Source: Gimesia algae
GTDB taxonomy: Bacteria > Planctomycetota > Planctomycetia > Planctomycetales > Planctomycetaceae
DNA length: 64,000 nt
Assembly: GCF_007746795.1 (NCBI RefSeq)
Contig: NZ_CP036343.1
Location: 6,214,357 to 6,278,356 of the forward strand
Direction: 5' to 3'
Below, in pieces: positions 57,034-64,000 of the stretch (its first letter is position 1; each line of letters begins with the position of its first letter). The position numbers and the translations under genes are program-made. The notes beneath the pieces are model-generated. The model had not been told where the DNA came from. It did not search any database and saw only the letters and a program-made list of their open reading frames with translations.

Positions 57034-58149
57034 TCAGTGATGGTGTTGGTTATGACTCTGATCCAGGCCGGCATCCAGCTCTCGGGAAATCTGCCCCCAG
57101 TGATAGCAGGCGGTGATCTCCCTGAGTCTGCTGCGCAGATCGGAAGCGGTTGAATCTGATTGTGCCGATTTGGAAATCCTCTGCACCAACGCGACCAGTG
57201 ATTCGGTGGTTCCGTCGTAAAAACATTCCGGCGTTTTGGCAAAAATTTCGGGGTAGGCCAGACGTCGAGGCAGCACGGGCAGGCAGCCTGCTGCCACTGC
57301 TTCCAGAATTGAAATGCCGAAGAATTCGTGAAATGCTGTCGAGACGACCAGATCCGCGTTCTCTAAAACATGCTGGTAGTGTGACCGGTCTTCCAGAAAG
57401 CCCCAGTGATCAATGCGGTCTGCATACTCTGAGTGGAGGCTGACAAAACAGTCGGGAGTTTCCGCCGTCGACTGCCCGATTACACTCAGCCGAAAATCGA
57501 GTCCTGCCTGGTCCAGCAGTCGGATCGCGTCACAAAACTGTTCCGGATTTTTGTCATATTCCCAGCGGGCCACCCAGAGGATCTGCAGCGGTCGTGTTTG
57601 TTCTTCCCGCGATTTCACAACGGTTTTCTGAATGCCCGGTGAAATCACCGCTGACTTCTGCGCACAATCTTCGAGGGCATCAATGAACGCATAATCGGGC
57701 ATCCGCCGTAGAAATTCACGGGAAGCCTGAAAGAAATCCTGTCGGTGAAAATCGGAATTAAACCAGAGCGAATCTGCAGCCAGCGCTGATTTTAAATTGA
57801 TAAAGCCGTAGGTCAGATCGCGTGTTTCCCCTGTCGGTAACGGATAGGTCCACTGATTTTCGTGGAAATAAACAACGCGGGGTAGCGCCGCGATATCTGC
57901 TGGTACCAGCCCCAGAAAGGTCGCCAGATCAAACATATCGGTGACCCACAGGACATCCCAGCGTTCTCCCGCAACAAAACGGTTCCGGACGTCTTCAGCC
58001 AGCGTTACCGCCGCATGCTGCATCCGCCATTTCCAGTGCCGCGGCGGGAGCGTGAGCGTCGTGAACTCGTGCACGCTGTGGGAAATCCACTGCGTCAGGA
58101 ATTCACGATGACTCCCACCGTGATAGGCATTGATTGCCAGAACTCGCAT
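57034..58149 (-). CDS. tRNA-queuosine alpha-mannosyltransferase-like glycosyltransferase (DUF3524)
   Basis: 371 residues from ATG 58149; a TTG directly before is possible. The N-terminal half has the DUF3524 signature: INAYHGGSHREFL, then FHENQWTYPLP and GFINLKSALAAD. The C-terminal half is a GT4-type (GT-B) domain with ILWVARWEYDKNPEQF and FHEFFGISILEAVAAG. The family includes the animal enzyme (GTDC1/QTMAN) that adds mannose to queuosine in tRNA-Asp. In bacteria the substrate is not settled. A His-rich tail (HNQHHH) ends the protein. The neighbours give no clue. Confidence 0.85.
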   Translation of the reverse strand: MRVLAINAYHGGSHREFLTQWISHSVHEFTTLTLPPRHWKWRMQHAAVTLAEDVRNRFVAGERWDVLWVTDMFDLATFLGLVPADIAALPRVVYFHENQWTYPLPTGETRDLTYGFINLKSALAADSLWFNSDFHRQDFFQASREFLRRMPDYAFIDALEDCAQKSAVISPGIQKTVVKSREEQTRPLQILWVARWEYDKNPEQFCDAIRLLDQAGLDFRLSVIGQSTAETPDCFVSLHSEYADRIDHWGFLEDRSHYQHVLENADLVVSTAFHEFFGISILEAVAAGCLPVLPRRLAYPEIFAKTPECFYDGTTESLVALVQRISKSAQSDSTASDLRSRLREITACYHWGQISRELDAGLDQSHNQHHH

Positions 58150-58249
58150 CAAACCATTCTCTACCCGAAGCCACGCCTAAAAACTTTTGCAGAAAAACGC
58201 CTGCAGGAACAGATTCCAATGAGATGAAACGGCAGGCGATCTGGTTTGA

Positions 58250-59173
58250 TTAAACGTGTTCCAGAGCATCCTGTTCAACTCGACCTGAATGCGAACCCTG
58301 CTCCTGTTCGAGTTGCTGGATTCGCGAAATCGCATCATTAAAGGTCGCCAGGCAGTTTTCTTCAGTTACTTTTTCGATAATTTTCAGACGCACCAGTGTG
58401 CGTTTCACCTGTGGTTTTGTACCAGTAAAAAAGACCGTTGCTCCCTGATGATGTGCTTTTTCGATGATATCGTCAAGCAGGTAAGCGCCCGACATATCGA
58501 CCATGGGTACCCGCGCCATTCGGATAATCAGATATTTGTAATCGATCAATGCCGAAGAAGCACGATAAATTGTATCGGAAACACCGAAGAACAGCGGGCC
58601 ATCCAATCGCAGCTTCAGCACTTTTTCTTTGAGTTCATCCGGCATGGATACATCGGTGGGCAAAGAACGGTTCATATCATTCAAACTGACCACATTCTGC
58701 TCGTAGGTCTGCCCGAGTTCCTGGACGATTCGCACAAAAGCAATGGTAATCCCGACCCCCATCGCGACAAGTAAATCAACAGAAATGGTCAAAATCAAAA
58801 CGGCCCAGAAACAGATCGCGTCCGTCAGAGGCATACGGTGCAATACAGGCAAAACGCGGTAATCGATGATATCAATACCCACTTTAAGTAGAATCCCTGC
58901 CAGACAGGCCATCGGAATGTAGGTGGCATAGGGAGCCAGTCCCAGCATTAACGCTAGAAGTACCACACCATGAATAATCGATGCAAGCCCCGTTTTTCCG
59001 CCACACTTGATATTGGCAACAGTCCGCATGGTGGCAGTCGCAGTGGTGACTCCCCCCACGAGACCACAGCCCAGGTTGGCAACTCCCTGCCCGAATATTT
59101 CACGATCACTGTCATGTCGCTCATTCGTCATGTTATCCGCCACCAGACAGGTCAACAGCGAATCAAAATACAA
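58250..59173 (-). pseudogene. SulP family anion transporter, C-terminal half after a frameshift
   Basis: About 307 residues, opening at TTG 59173. It has the SulP signature DSLLTCLVADNMTNERHDSD and GGVTTATATMRTVANIKCG, four to five membrane spans, and a C-terminal STAS domain (about 185-275, DGPLFFGVSDTIYRA). It continues the protein encoded by the preceding minus-strand frame, which stops at 59152. One extra T in the T4 run at about 59168-59171 would join the two and restore the family sequence around the expected DSLLT. It is therefore one transporter gene split by a single-base loss, not a separate gene. Confidence 0.75.
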
Positions 59174-59988
59174 AGCCCGGCTACAGCAAAGGCACCGCCA
59201 ATCATATCACCAAAGCGGCTAAAATCAGGCCAGTACAAATGAGGTAGACCGACCGGCATTGATCCGAGATATTCGATGTCTCTGAAACCAGAGAATTGAG
59301 CGATACTGGTTCCGACAATCAACCCCAGGAGAGGAGCCGGCAGCCACTGTTTTTTGGTAATGCGAGGCCAAAGCAAAATAGTAAAAAATGTTGCCAGAGA
59401 AATAATCAGTGCATGAGGTTTTTCATGCATGACGTCATAAGGGATTTGTTTAATCGCTCCCACCACAGAACTCGGCGTGGCAAAACCCAGCATGGGTGGG
59501 ATTTCGAGCAGAATAATAATCACGCCGATCCCACACATAAACCCGGACACCACAGAATAAGGCGTGTAGTAGATAAATCGTCCGATTTTCATTAACGCCA
59601 GAACGATACAGATTAAACCGCTCAGAAAGACCATCGACATGATAAACACCATATCCGGTTCTCCAGATGCCAGTTTGGTCGCAGCAATCACTCCCGCTAA
59701 CTGCATCACCATGGGACCAGTTGGACCACTGACGCCGGTAGTGGAACCTCCAAACAGCCCTACCAGAATTCCACCACAAATGGCGGCCCACATCCCTGCT
59801 TCTGGCCCTAGCCCGGAAGCCACTCCAAATGCCAAAGCCAACGGCATGGCGATCACAGCGACCGTCACTCCGGACAAGAGATCCGACGGAATGTTAGTGT
59901 GCATAACCTTAATGTTATGCCAGGGGTTAAAATCACTCAGATATTTAAAAGCATTAAATTTAGATTCATTTGAATCATTCGATGACAT
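59152..59988 (-). pseudogene. SulP family anion transporter, N-terminal half before a frameshift
   Basis: 278 residues from ATG 59988, or 285 from ATG 60009, which abuts a TAG stop of the preceding small gene. It has the SulP opening: PSDLLSGVTVAVIAMPLALAF and TGVSGPTGPMVMQLAGV, with seven or so membrane spans. It ends prematurely in VAGLCILIRC where the family continues to DSLLT. SulP proteins move sulfate or bicarbonate into the cell. See the C-terminal half for the rest. The break could be a true mutation or a base lost in a homopolymer. Confidence 0.75.
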
Positions 59989-60009
59989 GGCGAGTATCCA
60001 TAAATCCAT

Positions 60010-60198
60010 CTACCTGAAATTATTCAGGTTAAACGAAGAGGAAAGCAGCACTCTCTGTTCAGGCAGCTCTTTGAAGTCCGGATAGGACGAAATCCATTCA
60101 CGAACAAAATCGTAAGGGAATTGATCTGAATGAGCGCAACAGGAGAGTAACCAGTAGAAGCGAAAGTGAGCATGCCCGAAAAACCGGGCAGCATTCAA
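60010..60198 (-). CDS. Small protein upstream of the SulP gene
   Basis: 62 residues from a TTG start that overlaps the TGA stop of the next small gene (TTGA). Its TAG stop abuts the ATG at 60009 of the SulP frame. This double coupling is the main support. The sequence (HAHFRFYWLLSCCAHSDQF, then YDFVREWISSYPDFKELPEQ) has no match I know. It could be spurious. Confidence 0.4.
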   Translation of the reverse strand: MNAARFFGHAHFRFYWLLSCCAHSDQFPYDFVREWISSYPDFKELPEQRVLLSSSFNLNNFR

Positions 60199-60500
60199 CT
60201 GAGGGCAGGAGGTCCGCGGGAGATATGAATCTCATCGCAGTCAGACTCTTTCACACTGAAATCGATATTCTGAGTCAGTATGCCCAAAAGAGGCAGCACG
60301 TCTGAGAATTCAGCATCCTGAATCAGCGTTTCATCTTCGACCGAGTCTTCACTTTCCTCCAGCTCATATTCAGCACAGAGCCAGTCAGGATTGGACTCGG
60401 GAGTATCCAGCAAACTCGAACCGCCCAATAGAAAAACGATGTCCAGTGCAATCACTGAACATAGCATGAACATCAAAGTCTGGCGGGAGTTCTGTAGCAT
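60195..60500 (-). CDS. Small membrane-anchored acidic protein
   Basis: 101 residues. A hydrophobic segment (about 8-28, LMFMLCSVIALDIVFLLGG) is followed by a strongly acidic stretch (ESNPDWLCAEYELEESEDSVEDE). The ATG at 60500 has no obvious ribosome-binding site. It overlaps the next small gene by four bases, so the pair and SulP may be co-transcribed. Function unknown. Confidence 0.45.
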   Translation of the reverse strand: MLQNSRQTLMFMLCSVIALDIVFLLGGSSLLDTPESNPDWLCAEYELEESEDSVEDETLIQDAEFSDVLPLLGILTQNIDFSVKESDCDEIHISRGPPALS

Positions 60501-60864
60501 GCATCAATGATATTTTATTTTCACACTTTGTCAATGACGCGTTTGTGAACTAACCTGAAATAAGAGTCCTCAGGTGTATTTTCATCTGGGCAACGTTCGT
60601 AAGTGCTTAATAAGTCTACCCTATCTCATATTTTCTCATAACACCAGTATTCACAAAAACGACGCTTCATGTGAGAATATAAAAGAGTCTGGCAAAATGC
60701 GTTCTATATTAAAGTATGGTCTACCAGGGAAGGATTAACGGTTAGCGTTTGCAAGACGTCTGCCGTTCTCCAGAATAGATTCGCCCTCCTGACTGAATTC
60801 CAATGAAACAATCAAAAAATCAAACAGGGCCATCCGCCCTGAATCCCGAAAGCGTGAGGGGCTG
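60501..60864. other. Intergenic region between divergent genes
   Basis: 364 AT-rich bases between the SulP cluster and the subtilase gene. I see no RNA, repeat or clear promoter. Confidence 0.4.
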
Positions 60865-63800
60865 ATGAATCGTTTATATCGTTATAATCTGCTGCGTTCC
60901 TGTCTGGTGATGATCTGCCTGGCCTACTGGCTCTCTCCCGGAATCCAGCCGGCGTCAGCACAGATGAAAGAAGAATTGTGTGACTGCTCTCCGGAATTAA
61001 CCCTGCTGTTACGTGTCAACGATGTGCGTCGCACAGCGGAGCTGGTCACGAAAGCCGGTGGAAAAATTGTCTACGATCCTAACCTGGGCATTGGAAATGA
61101 CATTCCCTTCCTCGTCGTAAATCTGCCTCCCAGCAAACTCAACGATAAAAAGTTCATCGATTCGCTTAAGCTTCCCTCTGGTGTGATGGAAGAAATCATC
61201 CCCAGTAAAATTGTTCCCCAGGCGGAACCAGCCATCGATACGTCCAATCCGGCGGACCTGCAGGTTGCCCCTGATGCAGACTTTGATTCGCTGTATGTCC
61301 CTCTGGATGATATCAAGGTCCCTGCACTGCGTAAGCGGGTTGCCGGCAAAGGACTGGGAGAAGGCACGATCGTCGCTATTATCGACACCGGTATTGATAC
61401 CAGTCACCCCGTCTTTCAGGATCGCGTAATCTTCTGGAATGATGCCACGCGGGAAGGTCGATCGCCGCTGACTAAAAGCAGACAGTTGGATGGCAAAATT
61501 GAACTGGAACATAATAAGTTCATCGCACTCCCCGAAACAATCAAAGACAATGAGTACGTCTATTCCGGCTATATCGACGAGAAAAAGCTGGGATTTCAAC
61601 AGGGAGACCTCTGGACCACGCTCGACAAAGAAGGTGTCGATATCAATCGTAACGGCACGAAAGACGACAAACTGCTGGTCGTCGTCGGAATCATTCCAAA
61701 TCCGGAACTGGTCAAACTGGAAGCAGCCAGCAAAAAAGCGGAAGAAGAACGCAAAGCCGCAGCTGCAAAAGACGAACCCATACCGGCAGAAAAACCCGAT
61801 CTGGAAAAACGGGATCTGACCAAAGAATACGCACTGGCATTTGTTGATGTGAACATGGATGGCAAGTTCAGCAAAGAGGAAGCTGACACGCCCATCATGG
61901 ATTTCAATTCTGCCCGAAAAATGCAGCGGGAAGATCTGAAACCTCCCTATCAGCTTATGCTGGAATTTCCATCACGTACCAAGCGAATTGCCTACCCTCT
62001 GTTATTTCGACCGGATGCCAAGAAGCAGGTCACCGAAATTACAGTCGCCTTTGACCAGCAGTCCCATGGCACCCATGTTGCAGGAATTGTTGCCGGCAGT
62101 GGTCTGCAGATTGAGGGTGCCGCGCCGAAAGCCCAATTAATGGCCATCAAGGTCTGCTCAGGTCGCAGTTGTACCGACCAGGCGATTCTACGCGGAATCA
62201 TCTCTGCCTTTTTCAACCCGCAGGGTTATGTTCCCGATGTGGTGAATATCTCACTGGGCAGCCACGAAGGCTATATCAAGCGCCCCTTGAGCATTCTGCT
62301 GCAGGATCTCTCGGCGAAATTTGGAACGACATTTTTCATTTCCGCCTCCAATGACGGTCCCGGCTACCGTACCATCAACGGTCTGGGTGGTTCCAGTCCG
62401 GCGGTATTTGTGGGTGCCCACGTCTCTGCGAATACATTACGCGAACACTATCGCCTGGCCGAAGGGGTGAATGCCCCCGAGCATGGGCTGCTTTACTTCT
62501 CATCTCTGGGCCCCTCATATACAGGGGAAATGCGTCCGAATGTGGTCGCCCCCGGATCGGCTCTGTCATCGACACCGTTGAATTCGGATGGCTCCAGCAT
62601 GTTCAACGGAACCAGTATGTCATCACCGATCGCCGCTGGTGCAGCAGCCGCCATGCTGTCTCTGATCAAAGCCGATAAGGAATACGCCAAGGTCCTGGAA
62701 CGGCAGGAGAAGAAGATTGAAGCCATTCGGAAGAAATCGTCAGACAGTAAATATTCCCTGACCTCACTGGCATTGAGTATGCGACTGGCACTGGAAAATT
62801 CCGCCATGCGAATGAAGGGCTTTACTTACGCTCAACAGGGAGCAGGCCTGATCGACATCGATAAAGCCTACCCGGAATTTTTGAGGCTGGCCAACCTGAC
62901 GCTTGATCCTAAAAAACAGACTGCGGAATTCAGCATCAATCACTATTCCAAGTTCAATCGTCTATATGATCGATCGAATAATATCGAAGCGCACAAACGC
63001 GTTGATCTGGATCTGAATATTGACGGTGAGGTATCCGATCAGGGTAGCCTGTTATTAAAGAATACCACCGCAATCGTCAAACTGGAAAAAGTGGAAGTTC
63101 AGGACAGCGACGGGAATGTCACGATACTGGATGTAAACGGAAAAAATGAGAAAGTCCCCTTCTCCATCGCGTTACCAGGGAAAGAAGAAGCACAGGGTAA
63201 CCAGATCTCGCTGGTCCTGTCCAACAGCAGTAAATCCTACTTCTACAGCACTCGGAAACGAAATCTGATGGAGACCGGGAAAACTTACCTTGCCTATTAC
63301 ACCGTCACACAGCACGGCGAGCGTGAATTCAGTTTCCTGGACGTGGTTCATAAACCAATCGAACTCTCAGACCTGAATACGGAAGTCAGTCTGCCCAGCC
63401 TGAATCTGCAGGATTCAGAACGAGTCGCCGCTTTCGTTGTGCCACAGAAGACGATCTCCGCCGGTGCCTACCATCGTTATCCTGTCGCAGTGACACGCCG
63501 CGACAGCGGCCTGACCGTGATGCTGGGTTTTGTTGCCAGCAGTTCAGGACGGTTACTGGTCAGTGTCTTTAATCCAGAGGGAGAAGAAATTGGCTACCGC
63601 GTCATCCAGCAGACCGCCCAGCTGGGTGGAGACCGTTCTAACGCTTCTCTGACTGTATCCACCAAGGATGAAGGCATCCATGAAGTGGTCGTCAGTACGT
63701 TCAGCGGAAACTGGTTGAACGAATCGAAATATGATCTACTGATCGAAGCCCAGCGGTTCCGCGCCTCAACTGAGGACCTCGCGCTGGCAACGGTTGACTC

Positions 63801-64000
63801 TGGAAAAGATGCGGAAAAACTCATTACGTTTTCCAATTCCTCAAACCAGGTCAAAAGCATGTCCGCCAGTCTGGGAGGCCTGACCCGGGTTGTCCCACAG
63901 GACAAGTTCCCGATCCTGGCCAACTATCGTACGTTCCGTAAGCTGGATATTCCTGAGTGGAGACCGGAAAGTGGTGAAAGCCAGACGACCAGCGTGCGGC
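60865..64000 (+). CDS. Secreted subtilase, tripeptidyl-peptidase II-like, 3' end outside the window
   Basis: More than 1045 residues from ATG 60865 (GAGG five bases upstream), still open at the right edge. A signal peptide covers about 1-32 (ending PASA). The S8 triad is Asp174 (IIDTGID), His401 (QSHGTHVAG) and Ser584 (GTSMSSPIA), with the oxyanion Asn in FISASNDGPG. The Asp-His distance of 227 residues and His-Ser distance of 183 match tripeptidyl-peptidase II (about 220 and 185 in the human protein) and not ordinary subtilisin (about 30 to His). The insertion has a VDVNMDGKFSKEE segment like the IDSNEDGDLSKS region of TPPII. The part after the protease domain is beta-rich, as in TPPII. Unlike the cytosolic eukaryotic enzyme, this one is exported. 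Confidence 0.88.
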   Translation, partial: MNRLYRYNLLRSCLVMICLAYWLSPGIQPASAQMKEELCDCSPELTLLLRVNDVRRTAELVTKAGGKIVYDPNLGIGNDIPFLVVNLPPSKLNDKKFIDSLKLPSGVMEEIIPSKIVPQAEPAIDTSNPADLQVAPDADFDSLYVPLDDIKVPALRKRVAGKGLGEGTIVAIIDTGIDTSHPVFQDRVIFWNDATREGRSPLTKSRQLDGKIELEHNKFIALPETIKDNEYVYSGYIDEKKLGFQQGDLWTTLDKEGVDINRNGTKDDKLLVVVGIIPNPELVKLEAASKKAEEERKAAAAKDEPIPAEKPDLEKRDLTKEYALAFVDVNMDGKFSKEEADTPIMDFNSARKMQREDLKPPYQLMLEFPSRTKRIAYPLLFRPDAKKQVTEITVAFDQQSHGTHVAGIVAGSGLQIEGAAPKAQLMAIKVCSGRSCTDQAILRGIISAFFNPQGYVPDVVNISLGSHEGYIKRPLSILLQDLSAKFGTTFFISASNDGPGYRTINGLGGSSPAVFVGAHVSANTLREHYRLAEGVNAPEHGLLYFSSLGPSYTGEMRPNVVAPGSALSSTPLNSDGSSMFNGTSMSSPIAAGAAAAMLSLIKADKEYAKVLERQEKKIEAIRKKSSDSKYSLTSLALSMRLALENSAMRMKGFTYAQQGAGLIDIDKAYPEFLRLANLTLDPKKQTAEFSINHYSKFNRLYDRSNNIEAHKRVDLDLNIDGEVSDQGSLLLKNTTAIVKLEKVEVQDSDGNVTILDVNGKNEKVPFSIALPGKEEAQGNQISLVLSNSSKSYFYSTRKRNLMETGKTYLAYYTVTQHGEREFSFLDVVHKPIELSDLNTEVSLPSLNLQDSERVAAFVVPQKTISAGAYHRYPVAVTRRDSGLTVMLGFVASSSGRLLVSVFNPEGEEIGYRVIQQTAQLGGDRSNASLTVSTKDEGIHEVVVSTFSGNWLNESKYDLLIEAQRFRASTEDLALATVDSGKDAEKLITFSNSSNQVKSMSASLGGLTRVVPQDKFPILANYRTFRKLDIPEWRPESGESQTTSVR

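Noticed and set aside
59150-59180. Programmed -1 frameshift in the SulP gene
   Set aside because: The slip would work for the sequence product, but P-site re-pairing of ATT on TAT is poor and no downstream stem is evident; a mutation or sequencing error is simpler.

Overview
The window looks like a chromosomal segment from a planctomycete, probably of the Gimesia/Planctomyces type; the genus is inference. The family-level signs are a PVC-type beta-propeller/HEAT/cytochrome c protein, an LEPR-XLL type N-terminus on a secreted peroxidase, a formylglycine-type sulfatase, NHL and metallophosphoesterase secreted proteins, many single genes on alternating strands, and frequent GTG/TTG starts behind good Shine-Dalgarno sites. 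Base composition is close to half GC. I saw no tRNA, rRNA, CRISPR array, insertion sequence or prophage.

Layout. 1-9278: the start of a membrane protein gene running off the left edge, then a tight minus-strand operon: a YqiJ-like OB-fold membrane protein, a flotillin and a 1776-residue DUF3686-type AAA ATPase. 9698-14868: housekeeping genes fabI, rpoD (with terminator) and citrate synthase. 14996-19267: a beta-helix secreted protein, a flippase-like membrane protein, a small zinc-ribbon-like protein and a winged-helix/AAA ATPase. 19599-25599: five co-directional genes (asparagine synthase, acyl carrier protein, AMP-forming ligase, NAD-synthase-like amidase, polysaccharide deacetylase) that form a candidate biosynthetic locus for an amidated, acylated or glycan product. 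25698-27370: rpsD with a promoter, a long structured leader and a strong terminator, then adenylate kinase.

27460-50671 is mostly envelope and secreted functions: sulfatase, transglutaminase-like protein, an SDR, a secreted Ntn hydrolase paired with a BPL_N amidotransferase-like protein, a metallophosphoesterase, a small three-gene operon of unknowns, an NHL protein, a repeat-rich PDZ protein, a peroxidasin-like haem peroxidase flanked by two near-identical terminator-ended elements, a glycosidase-like protein, a pentapeptide-repeat protein, a PDZ/coiled-coil protein and glgC. 50992-64000: the large PVC cytochrome protein, rarA, an unknown, a homologue of the queuosine-tRNA mannosyltransferase, a SulP transporter split by a frameshift, two small coupled genes, and the start of a subtilase whose catalytic spacing matches tripeptidyl-peptidase II.

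The most interesting items are the five-gene amide/acyl/glycan locus, the flotillin-AAA operon, the paired RNA elements around the peroxidase, the rpsD leader, the bacterial TPPII-like protease, and a terminator for one gene lying inside the coding end of rarA.
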